NCBI GenBank assembly: GCA_937910785.1
Contig: CALDLG010000169.1
Location: forward strand, 1-32,004
Reading direction: 5' to 3'
DNA: 32,004 nucleotides
DNA from: an uncultured Lachnospiraceae bacterium
Lineage (GTDB): Bacteria; Bacillota; Clostridia; Lachnospirales; Lachnospiraceae
In this document: piece after piece, positions 1-7,279 of the stretch
Position numbering within the stretch: position 1 is the stretch's first letter
How the letters are laid out: the number at the start of each line of letters is the position of its first letter
Program-made: the position numbers and the translations under genes
The notes under the pieces: generated by a model
What the model was told of the DNA's origin: nothing
What the model saw: only the letters and a program-made list of their open reading frames with translations
Databases searched by the model: none

Positions 1-223
1 CCTGCGGCTTTTTGAAAATATCCTGATTCATTCTCTGTAAAATATACCGTTTCTTTCCGCCTTCCGGCAGATCATATACGAGCAGAAACGTATCGTTGAT
101 ATGACCGTTTCCATAGGGTCCCCATTCCGTCAGACTGCCCTGCGTGGCAAATTGCGCAATCGCCTCTTCGATTCTGGCACAGGCCGTATTCTCCTTCTTC
201 ATAAGCTCCTTATTCGTTTCCAT
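1..223 (-). CDS. nahK: N-acetylhexosamine 1-kinase-like phosphotransferase, N-terminal part
   Basis: This is the first 74 residues of a gene that leaves the window at its left edge. The motif GNGHINDTF (about residues 37-45), followed by RYILQRMNQDIFKKP, is the nucleotide-binding N-lobe signature of the aminoglycoside-phosphotransferase-like sugar kinases that include NahK, which phosphorylates GlcNAc or GalNAc at C1. The start at 223 is set by a strong GGAGGTA site at 231-237. It lies about 50 bases after the GH112 phosphorylase gene on the same strand. In the bifidobacterial lacto-N-biose pathway the same pair acts in sequence: the phosphorylase releases the N-acetylhexosamine and NahK activates it. 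The catalytic C-lobe is outside the window, so the exact substrate is inferred from context. Other members of the same fold, such as homoserine or choline kinases, are less likely. Confidence 0.72.
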   Translation of the reverse strand, partial: METNKELMKKENTACARIEEAIAQFATQGSLTEWGPYGNGHINDTFLLVYDLPEGGKKRYILQRMNQDIFKKPQ

Positions 224-273
224 CCACAATTACCTCCATGCCGCCTCCGGCGGCACCCATCATCAATCCGACA

Positions 274-2433
274 CTAATAGCTTACCCAGATCATCTCCAT
301 CGGTTCCATCTCAAGTTCACGCACCAGCTTTCCATGCACATACAGCTGCGTCGTCCGGGGCTTCTTAGCGTTGTTGATCACCGCTATTTTGCCCGTCTTC
401 TCGAATACGGCAAGCTCCGTGTCCACATTGGTAACATAGAACTTCTTCATTTCCTCTTCCTGATGCGCCGCATAATAAACCGCACGCAGCAAGATCCGGC
501 AGTTCTGTGGAGAATAAGGCAGTCCCGCGAAATACACGCTTCGTCCTTTTCCATAAGAGTTGACTACCAGACGGCTGTATTTTCCGTCCATGTTCAGAAT
601 CTGATAGTTTTCTCCCTGCGCATAAATACGGCTCTTGCCTTCTCCGAAATCAATTTCTCCCTCGATATCCTCCAGAATAAAATGTCTGCTGTCCATTTCA
701 TTATATTTATCCGTACTCATGGAAAAACCGAGTTCTCTGTCCACACCCAGAACATCGCTCAGCTGAAAGTAACGGCCCTCAAACTGACATGCGCTCGGCT
801 CTCCTACGCCGATAAAGCCGCCGCCTTCATCCACAAACCGTCTGATCGCGCATACGACTCTTTCGTCCTTCCAGTTTTCCGCACCGCTCCATGCGGTATA
901 GGCATCTCCCGCATTGATGATGACTCTGATCGCCGGATCGATTCCATTCCGCACCTCGTCAAAGGTGATAAACTCCACATCGATCGGCATACCGCTCAGA
1001 CATTCGATGACACCCACATAGGAGTAAATCTCCCGATACCAGAGCGCATGATGCACCTGATTCGCCATCCACCTGCGAAGATTTCCCCAACAGTTTAAAA
1101 TGCCAACCTTAAAGGGCGCGGTATAGGACTTCGTACCCTGCATATTCTCGTGAATCTCACGAAACTCTTTTACCACCTTCTGAATCTGATCGATGAAGCC
1201 CGGCCACTCGCTTGCCAGCTTCAAATACCCGCCGTAACCGATTCGATCCAGAGGGGAACGCAGAATCGCTCTTCTCGCCTTCATCCAGTTATCCTGTGCC
1301 TCTCCGATCGGGTCGCCGCCCTCTTTGAACACATCCGGGAAGAAATACGGCAGAAGCCGTCCTTCCGTATAGCCTACGCCCTGAATATCCGAAATCATGC
1401 GCAGTGTAACGCCGTCTCCCACGGAACCGACCACGGCATCCAGACCGATATTTTTAAAATAGGTTCCGAAAGGCTCGGTCCCGATCCAGTGGTCTCCAAG
1501 GAACATCATCGCTTCCTTGCCATAATCGTGCACGATATCGACCATTTCCTTCGCCAGCTTACAGACTTCTATCTGCTGGAACTCGATGAAATCCAGAAAC
1601 TCTTTGGACGGCACCCGGAAAATGGAGTTATGATATCCCTGATCCACGATGTATTCCGGGCGGAACGGATAGCCCGCCCACTTCTCAAACCGTTCCAGAA
1701 TACAGGGACTGACGCTCGCGCTGTAGCCAAACCATTCCACGAATTTTTCCCGCTTCTTATCATCAAAGGTCAATGTGAACTGATGAAAAAAGGTCGTAAA
1801 CCGCACCACATCCACATGCGGATTTTCTTCACACCATTTCCTCAGCTTTTCTTTCACATAGGCCTGTGTTTTCGGCTGTCTCACATCATAAGTGAGCTGG
1901 TGAGGCGCATTCTGCCAGTCGTTTGTAATAAAATTGTACATATGCACCGGGTCCCAGATCAGAAAGGCGAGAAAGCTGACGGTATACTGATGGTAGGGAA
2001 CCGTTTCGATCATTACCTCGCCTGTTTCTTCATCATACTCCCACCGCGTCGGAGGAACTACTTCGCCCGTCGTCCGGTCAATGACTTCCCACCACCGTTT
2101 GGGAGAATCGATCGTATTTACCTTTAACTGCTCGGTATGAAATCCTTTCATCAGCTCTATGCGCAGGCTGTTTCCCTTTGCCGTTACGCGGTCGCTGATC
2201 AGATATTCCTGCTGTATCTCTTCGGGATTTTTCATCGCCCAGTCATTATCTTTTCTGGTCGTATAATAAGTCGCATAGATTTTGGCATTCTGTCCAAGCA
2301 ATTCCTGCGGCATCGTCGTACCGTCACAGTCCCGCAAAGCGTCCGCTCCAAGCAGTTCCTTCAGCCGCAGCGTCTCGTCCACCATATCCACATCGGTTGG
2401 CAGTGTCAGCCTGCCAGTGTTTTCCTGCTTCAT
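274..2433 (-). CDS. gnpA: 1,3-beta-galactosyl-N-acetylhexosamine phosphorylase (GH112)
   Basis: This cytoplasmic enzyme splits galacto-N-biose or lacto-N-biose with phosphate into galactose 1-phosphate and GalNAc or GlcNAc. The 719-residue length is normal for GH112. The barrel motif FLGDHWIGTEPFG (residues 311-323) holds Asp314, which by position fits the catalytic acid described for the Bifidobacterium longum enzyme. RWMANQVHHALWY and the glycine-rich GGGFIGVGEPSA are also typical of the family. There is no signal peptide. The ATG at 2433 follows a GGAGGTGAAAG site. It is the fifth gene of a leftward operon behind a binding protein, two permeases and a small membrane peptide, and precedes the NahK-like kinase. 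The operon therefore imports and phosphorolyses mucin- or milk-type disaccharides. The family call is firm. The preference between GNB, LNB and the related galactosyl-rhamnose activity cannot be read from sequence, although the kinase favours the N-acetylhexosamine route. Confidence 0.95.
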   Translation of the reverse strand: MKQENTGRLTLPTDVDMVDETLRLKELLGADALRDCDGTTMPQELLGQNAKIYATYYTTRKDNDWAMKNPEEIQQEYLISDRVTAKGNSLRIELMKGFHTEQLKVNTIDSPKRWWEVIDRTTGEVVPPTRWEYDEETGEVMIETVPYHQYTVSFLAFLIWDPVHMYNFITNDWQNAPHQLTYDVRQPKTQAYVKEKLRKWCEENPHVDVVRFTTFFHQFTLTFDDKKREKFVEWFGYSASVSPCILERFEKWAGYPFRPEYIVDQGYHNSIFRVPSKEFLDFIEFQQIEVCKLAKEMVDIVHDYGKEAMMFLGDHWIGTEPFGTYFKNIGLDAVVGSVGDGVTLRMISDIQGVGYTEGRLLPYFFPDVFKEGGDPIGEAQDNWMKARRAILRSPLDRIGYGGYLKLASEWPGFIDQIQKVVKEFREIHENMQGTKSYTAPFKVGILNCWGNLRRWMANQVHHALWYREIYSYVGVIECLSGMPIDVEFITFDEVRNGIDPAIRVIINAGDAYTAWSGAENWKDERVVCAIRRFVDEGGGFIGVGEPSACQFEGRYFQLSDVLGVDRELGFSMSTDKYNEMDSRHFILEDIEGEIDFGEGKSRIYAQGENYQILNMDGKYSRLVVNSYGKGRSVYFAGLPYSPQNCRILLRAVYYAAHQEEEMKKFYVTNVDTELAVFEKTGKIAVINNAKKPRTTQLYVHGKLVRELEMEPMEMIWVSY

Positions 2434-2459
2434 TTTTCTTTCACCTCCGTCGTCGTGCC

Positions 2460-2624
2460 CTATTGAAATTTTCTGTTATATAAATAAAGAAGAAGCAGGA
2501 TTCCCGCAAGGCCGGCGATCATCGTCGCAAGTCCGGCAGGACCTATATTGCGCTGTCCCATGACAATCAGCATCATACTCAGTACAAAAATCAGCAAATA
2601 AGCAAATCTGGCCATCCACTTCAT
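2460..2624 (-). CDS. 54-residue membrane peptide within the GNB/LNB operon
   Basis: This short gene sits between the second permease and the phosphorylase. It starts with ATG at 2624 behind GGAGGA (2631-2636) and stops at 2460. The product is almost wholly hydrophobic, with two predicted membrane segments (about residues 7-22 and 29-48) joined by the turn GQRNIGPAG and ending in a basic tail NRKFQ. Spacing is 12 bases from the permease stop and 26 bases to the phosphorylase start, so it is part of the operon. I do not know its function. Small two-helix proteins of this kind are annotated as uncharacterised DUF families beside ABC sugar permeases in Clostridia, possibly DUF6903, but that name is from memory and unchecked. 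A role in stabilising or tuning the transporter is inference only. Confidence 0.8.
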   Translation of the reverse strand: MKWMARFAYLLIFVLSMMLIVMGQRNIGPAGLATMIAGLAGILLLLYLYNRKFQ

Positions 2625-2636
2625 ATCGTCTCCTCC

Positions 2637-3518
2637 TTAACCCTTCAATCCGCCAAGGCTCATGCCCTGCGTCAGTTTTTTCTGTACCAGGATATATAAA
2701 ATCAAGGTCGGAAGCATGACAATTACAAGACCCGCATAGAGCTGCCCGTAATTCGCTGCCGCCTTCTGCGCCTGCATCAGCTGCATCAGCCCGACAGGAA
2801 GCGTCTTCGCATCCTTCGTAAGCAGTGTCATCGAAATAATATACTCATTCCAAAAAGACAGGAAATTAAATAAAATTACCGTAATGATACTCGGCAGAGC
2901 CATCGGCATCATAATCTTTACCATTGTCCTGAAATATCCGCTGCCGTCCACATAGGCGGCCTCTTCATAATCCCTTGGTATCGTCACAAAGAACCCTGAC
3001 AGAAGATAAATGGTGAAGGGCAGCGCCGTAGACGCATAAACAAGCGCCACAACAAACAGATTATTCAGGAAAAAGCCGTCCGCGCCGAGTCCCTTTAAAA
3101 ATTTATCGGCATCCACAAACATTAAGAAAATTGGAACGACAATGTAATTCACATTGATGAACAAACCACCCATAAATAAAATATTGATCAGCCTGCTTCC
3201 TCGAAAACGATATCTTGCGAGCACATAAGCCGCCGGCAGCGCCACCACCAGTAAGATCAGGAGCGCGAGCGCCGTCACAAAAATGGAATTCAGGAAATAT
3301 TCGCCCATTTTCGCTTTCTGGAAGGCATCGATAAAGTTCTGAAAGTAGATTCCTTTCGGCATCGTCCATGGATTCCCGTAAAACTCGGAGTTTTCCTTGA
3401 TCGAAGCCAGAAAGACCCAGCCCACTGGCACGACAATGCTGACTGCCAGCGTAATCAGGGCCACATAAATAAAAAGCCTGTATAATGTATCAAAGCTCAT
3501 TTCTTTTTTCTTTTTCAT
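2637..3518 (-). CDS. ABC sugar transporter permease, MalG type (GNB/LNB locus)
   Basis: This is a 293-residue inner-membrane permease of the carbohydrate CUT1 family with about six membrane helices. The cytoplasmic loop that docks the ATPase is visible as EEAAYVDGSGYFRTMVKIMM, the EAA motif, at about residues 190-210. Its stop codon lies 12 bases before the start of the small membrane peptide, and its start at 3518 is 12 bases from the preceding permease stop, so the genes form one transcript. No ATPase gene is present nearby. As is usual in Firmicutes, a shared MsmX-type ATPase encoded elsewhere probably powers the transporter. Substrate specificity for GNB or LNB is inferred from the adjacent phosphorylase. 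Confidence 0.92.
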   Translation of the reverse strand: MKKKKEMSFDTLYRLFIYVALITLAVSIVVPVGWVFLASIKENSEFYGNPWTMPKGIYFQNFIDAFQKAKMGEYFLNSIFVTALALLILLVVALPAAYVLARYRFRGSRLINILFMGGLFINVNYIVVPIFLMFVDADKFLKGLGADGFFLNNLFVVALVYASTALPFTIYLLSGFFVTIPRDYEEAAYVDGSGYFRTMVKIMMPMALPSIITVILFNFLSFWNEYIISMTLLTKDAKTLPVGLMQLMQAQKAAANYGQLYAGLVIVMLPTLILYILVQKKLTQGMSLGGLKG

Positions 3519-3530
3519 ATGCTCTCCCCC

Positions 3531-4430
3531 TTAAAATTCCAACGGTTCCCGTTTGGTCACGAAATTAACGACTGCTGACAGGCCAAAGGAGAACAAAAAG
3601 ACAACAACGCCGATCGCCATGCCGTATCCATAGGAAGAATTGGTATAAGCCTGCTTATACATATAGCTCAGAAATACCTCCGTAGCGCCGTCCGGGCCGC
3701 CTCCCGTAAGCGCCTTTACGAACAGAAAGCTCAAATTGATCGAGCTGATTACGAAGAAGGTCAGCGTCGTCCTTACGTTGGTCCAGATTAACGGAAGCGT
3801 AATGGAAAAGAACTGCTGTATTCTCCCCGCGCCCTCCAGATTTGCCGATTCATAAAGACTTTCCGGCACGCTCGCCATGCTCGCCATATACATGACCATA
3901 TAATAACCGATGGCCTGCCAGATCATGGCGATGACCAGACTGTAGATCACGAGCTTCTGATCGCCTAGCCAGAGAATCGGAGTCTCTTCCCTTCTCTGGA
4001 AAATACCGATCATACTGTTTAAAAGACCGTTGTTCGGATCGTAAATCGCAGAGAAAATTGCGGAAATAACAACTACCGAAAGAATATTCGGTATATAAAA
4101 GACAATCCTGTAAAAGTTCTGTCCCCTGATTTTTTCTCTGGAAAGAATCGCCGCAAAAATCAGGGAAAGCGCCATTGTTACAACGGTTACACATACAATT
4201 AGCAATACCGTATTCTGAAAGGAACGAAAAAAGTTCATATCCTCCATCAAAATCCTGAAATTATTCAATCCGACAAATTCCTTCGTATTGGAATAGCCGC
4301 CCCACTTATAAAGTGACATCTTGAATACATTGAAAGTGGGAATCAGCATAAAAATCGTAAATAAAATGACTGCAGGCGCTACGCATACCCCAATAAAAAC
4401 ATTTCTTGCTCTGCCCTTTTTCACGTCCAT
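3531..4430 (-). CDS. ABC sugar transporter permease, MalF type (GNB/LNB locus)
   Basis: This is a 299-residue membrane permease, partner of the MalG-type permease that follows it. It begins with a basic cytoplasmic tail (MDVKKGRARN) and then a first helix, with about six helices in all. The EAA loop reads ESANLEGAGRIQQFFSITLP at about residues 190-210. It follows the binding-protein gene after a 64-base gap that contains a strong terminator hairpin, so only transcripts that read through will include it. Together with the binding protein and the second permease it forms the uptake system for the disaccharide cut by the GH112 enzyme. Confidence 0.92.
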   Translation of the reverse strand: MDVKKGRARNVFIGVCVAPAVILFTIFMLIPTFNVFKMSLYKWGGYSNTKEFVGLNNFRILMEDMNFFRSFQNTVLLIVCVTVVTMALSLIFAAILSREKIRGQNFYRIVFYIPNILSVVVISAIFSAIYDPNNGLLNSMIGIFQRREETPILWLGDQKLVIYSLVIAMIWQAIGYYMVMYMASMASVPESLYESANLEGAGRIQQFFSITLPLIWTNVRTTLTFFVISSINLSFLFVKALTGGGPDGATEVFLSYMYKQAYTNSSYGYGMAIGVVVFLFSFGLSAVVNFVTKREPLEF

Positions 4431-4446
4431 ACCTCCGTTTCCTGAG

Positions 4447-4486
4447 AAAAAAAGCGCTCCAAAGGCGGAAACACCTTCGGAGCGCC
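4447..4486 (-). terminator. Intra-operon terminator after the GNB/LNB binding-protein gene
   Basis: On the minus strand, 4474-4485 pairs with 4454-4465 in a 12-bp stem with a single G-U pair, closes an 8-base loop and is followed by seven U residues (4447-4453). It starts just after the binding-protein stop codon and before the first permease gene. This is a standard factor-independent terminator shape. Its place inside the operon suggests partial termination, giving more binding protein than permease. Confidence 0.88.
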
Positions 4487-4494
4487 CTCACATG

Positions 4495-5922
4495 TTATTC
4501 CATTGCTGCTCTTAATTTGTCGCTTGCGTCCTCAACTGCAGCCTGCCATTCCTCGACGGTCTTGTCGCCACTTACAATACTGTTTACCGTCCCGCACAGA
4601 ACATCCAGCATATTCACGCCTTCTACCGGCGCCGTTGCCGCAAATCCGCCCATGACCGCGGTTGCCCCATTATCATAAATACTGTAGAACAGTTTGTTGT
4701 CGCCCTCCAGATAATCGCTGACACCGGTAATCGGCTGGATCGCCGCAGACTTCGCAAAAATCTGTGCCGCCTCATCGGAGTACATATAAGCTACAAATTC
4801 CTTCGCCATATCCTGATTCTCTGCCGCTGCCGGAATCCACATCTGCTCGAACCAGCAGAAGGAACATCCCGCTCCGCCCGCGTTCACTGCCGGAATTGCC
4901 ATAAAGCCCCATTCGAAGCCGTCTGCTCTCGGCGCGTCTGCCATTTCACCGGGCAGCCATGTTCCGTTCGGACAGAAGATCGCCTTGTTGTCAAGAATCA
5001 GCTGCTGATTTTTGGTAAAGTTATCATTATTTGCATTAGCCACTGTCGTCGCTTCCGTATAGGTGCCAAGTTTTGCAATCAGCTCAAATACCTTTGCCGC
5101 GTCTTCGCTTTCCCAGATACCGTCTTCATAGGTCATACATCTGTTAAAGAAATCGGAACCGCCCGCAGAAGACAATGTCGCATAAGTAAACGCATCGAAA
5201 TATCCCGTTGTCGGATATGTAAACAATGCGATGCCGTCCGCTGCCGCAAGATCACCCAATGCCCACATCTCTTCCCATGTTGCAGGAACATCCCATCCTT
5301 TTTCCTTAAACAGACCCGCGTTATAGAACAGTCCACAGGGGCTGTAGAACATCGGCGCATAATAGGTCACACCGTCTCCGTATGGATTTGTCGCCAGCGT
5401 ATCGAGGAAGCCGGGAACGATTTTATCCTTTACTTTAACATCTTCGCCGGGAACCGTCATTTCCAGAACATCCGTCAGCGGAAGAAGGGCGTTTTCCTTC
5501 GTCAGTGTTTCCGTTAACGCCGCCTCACGTCCCGTCGCAAGATGTACAACATCCGGATAATCACCGGCCTTCATACTCGGACTGATCACGTCCTCAAGCT
5601 TCTTATCCACCGTAAGCTCCACCGTAACGCCAGGGTGAGAAGCCTCAAAAGCCGCTGCCACTTCGGACCACATCTCCGCGCCGTAACCGCCTTCAAATGC
5701 CGCCACCTTCAATACCTGCGCTTCCGCCGCCGGGGTTTCCGCCTCCGCTTTCGTCTCCTCCTGCCTGGTTTCTTCCTTCGGTGCTTCCTGCTGTGAACTG
5801 CCGGAAGCGCCATCGCCCGCAGGCGCAGGCGTCTTCTGCGTGTCACCGGCGCCGCATCCTGCCAGAACGGATGCCATCATTGTCAGCGCCAGAACCGTTG
5901 AAATCACTTTTTTCAATTTCAT
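4495..5922 (-). CDS. Sugar ABC transporter substrate-binding lipoprotein (GNB/LNB locus)
   Basis: This is a 475-residue extracellular binding protein of the carbohydrate family 1 type. It has a lipoprotein signal peptide ending in VLAGC, with Cys23 as the lipidation site, then a flexible linker rich in Ala, Glu and Gln to about residue 70. The periplasmic-binding fold follows, starting VLKVAAFEGGYGAEMWSEV. The internal KAGDYPDVVHLATGRE and the late PAVNAGGAGCSFCWFEQMWIP are family-like blocks. The ATG at 5922 follows AAAGGAGG. It is the first gene of the operon, behind a good promoter at 5997-6025. Its ligand is not readable from sequence. GNB or LNB is inferred from the downstream phosphorylase and kinase. 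Confidence 0.93.
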   Translation of the reverse strand: MKLKKVISTVLALTMMASVLAGCGAGDTQKTPAPAGDGASGSSQQEAPKEETRQEETKAEAETPAAEAQVLKVAAFEGGYGAEMWSEVAAAFEASHPGVTVELTVDKKLEDVISPSMKAGDYPDVVHLATGREAALTETLTKENALLPLTDVLEMTVPGEDVKVKDKIVPGFLDTLATNPYGDGVTYYAPMFYSPCGLFYNAGLFKEKGWDVPATWEEMWALGDLAAADGIALFTYPTTGYFDAFTYATLSSAGGSDFFNRCMTYEDGIWESEDAAKVFELIAKLGTYTEATTVANANNDNFTKNQQLILDNKAIFCPNGTWLPGEMADAPRADGFEWGFMAIPAVNAGGAGCSFCWFEQMWIPAAAENQDMAKEFVAYMYSDEAAQIFAKSAAIQPITGVSDYLEGDNKLFYSIYDNGATAVMGGFAATAPVEGVNMLDVLCGTVNSIVSGDKTVEEWQAAVEDASDKLRAAME

Positions 5923-6349
5923 AATAAATTTCCTCCTTTAAAAGAATCGTGAATATTTCCTCTCCTGCAACTGAGTTAACTCTTTCATGTACCCTCAGTA
6001 TAGTGGAACAAAACCGGATTATCAATCCGATTGTTGCTCGCAATTTTATAGATCTTGTCTTTTATGAAATTGTCCAATAAATTTCCGTTGTGCGATTTCT
6101 TTGTTATATATTTTACATATAATCTATCAATTTATTGCCGTTTTTTTATGCAACATGACATAAATATTTTCTATATCAGAATAGAATGAACCATATTAAA
6201 AATATTTTATTCTTTTTATCATTTTACTATTTTTCCTTTTTTTAGACATTTTATGCAGAATGCACGATGGACAAAATATCTAAAATCTGCTATCTTAAAT
6301 GTAAGAATACCATCAAAGACGCCCGAAATATGGGCAGACAGGAGTCATC
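5923..6349. other. Divergent regulatory region between the GNB/LNB operon and its AraC regulator
   Basis: This gene-free stretch of 427 bases is AT-rich and carries the leftward operon promoter (5997-6025) and a short perfect inverted repeat over its -35 box (6015-6029). The AraC ribosome site, an AGGAG just before 6350, lies at the right end. I saw no convincing promoter for the AraC gene among the long A/T runs at 6100-6240. No RNA gene or additional coding region was recognised. Confidence 0.6.
5997..6025 (-). promoter_or_regulatory. Promoter of the GNB/LNB operon
   Basis: Read on the minus strand, TTGATA (6020-6025) and TATACT (5997-6002) are separated by exactly 17 bases. This is a near-consensus housekeeping promoter about 75 bases upstream of the binding-protein start. 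The inverted repeat CGGATT-ATC-AATCCG (6015-6029) overlaps the -35 box, so a bound protein there would affect polymerase access. Confidence 0.72.
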
Positions 6350-7216
6350 ATGGGAAACACAAGACACCGGATCGATGGGAACAGACCGTCTTCTTTCGAT
6401 CATTCCAAGTTACTGTATGTATCGACTTCCAAATATGAAGGGGACTGGCAGAGTATACTGCATTCCCATCCCTTCAGCGAGCTGTTTTATGTTGTAAACG
6501 GCAGCGGCTCTTTTGTAGCTGAGGGTTCGGAATTTCCTGTAAGCGCCAATGACATGGTCATCATCAATCCCCATGTACAGCACACCGAGAAATCCCTGCG
6601 CACCACACCGCTTGAATATATCGTTCTGGGAATCGACGGACTCTCTTTTTCCTTTGAAAATATCGCTTCGGCACAGGACGGCATCTCCATGCAGACCGCC
6701 TCCGGAACCGTCTACAAGTATAATATGACCAACTCCAACGTATACGCCTATCTGAATATTATGCTGGAAGAAATTTCCCGAAAGGAAGAGAATTACGAGA
6801 CGGTCTGTCAGAACCTTCTGGAAGTGCTTCTGATCTGTATGCTGCGCAACGATTATCTCTCGATCGTTCAGAGCAGCAATACCATTTTAAGCAGAGAATG
6901 CACCCAGATCAAAAACTATCTGGATGCAAACTATTCTGAAAACATTACACTGGATACGCTGGCGTCGATCACCCATATGAACAAATACTATATGGCGCAC
7001 GCCTTCACGAAATATATCGGGATTTCTCCCATCAGCTACCTTCTGGAAAAAAGAATTCAGGAGGGAAAATCCCTGTTGGAATCCACCTCCTACTCAATCG
7101 CGGAAATTTCAACGCTTCTGGGCTTTTCCTCCCAGTCCTATTTTTCACAGACCTTCAAAAAAGCCACCGGCAGGACGCCGATTCAGCACCGAAACGAATA
7201 CCGCAGGGAAAAATAG
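6350..7216 (+). CDS. AraC-family transcriptional regulator with cupin sensor domain
   Basis: This is a 288-residue regulator. The N-terminal half is a cupin-like sugar-sensing domain: ILHSHPFSELFYVVNGSGSF at about residues 36-55, then NDMVIINPHVQHTE. The C-terminal 100 residues carry two helix-turn-helix motifs, the first in LDTLASITHMNKYYMAHAFT and the second in IAEISTLLGFSSQSYFSQTF, ending with the conserved KKATGRTPIQHR. The start has a GACAGGAG ribosome site. It is transcribed away from the GNB/LNB operon, with 427 bases between them. This layout is typical of an activator that responds to the imported sugar. Control of the operon is inferred from position. Confidence 0.92.
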   Translation: MGNTRHRIDGNRPSSFDHSKLLYVSTSKYEGDWQSILHSHPFSELFYVVNGSGSFVAEGSEFPVSANDMVIINPHVQHTEKSLRTTPLEYIVLGIDGLSFSFENIASAQDGISMQTASGTVYKYNMTNSNVYAYLNIMLEEISRKEENYETVCQNLLEVLLICMLRNDYLSIVQSSNTILSRECTQIKNYLDANYSENITLDTLASITHMNKYYMAHAFTKYIGISPISYLLEKRIQEGKSLLESTSYSIAEISTLLGFSSQSYFSQTFKKATGRTPIQHRNEYRREK

Positions 7217-7240
7217 GCCTGCGGCCTCCTTTCCCTGCGG
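7201..7240 (+). terminator. Hairpin at the end of the AraC gene
   Basis: An 11-bp perfect stem (7201-7211 with 7230-7240) spans the AraC stop codon and contains a nested small stem (7215-7219 with 7223-7227). No run of T follows on either strand, so it is not a textbook terminator. It lies in the 63 bases between the convergent AraC and purL stop codons and may protect 3' ends or terminate weakly. Confidence 0.45.
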
Positions 7241-7279
7241 CATAATACCCTTCATAAAATCCTGATCACGCCATCATGT

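Noticed and set aside
238..2127. Two long plus-strand open frames opposite the GH112 gene
   Set aside because: Both are mirror frames of a clear phosphorylase gene and show no recognisable domain.
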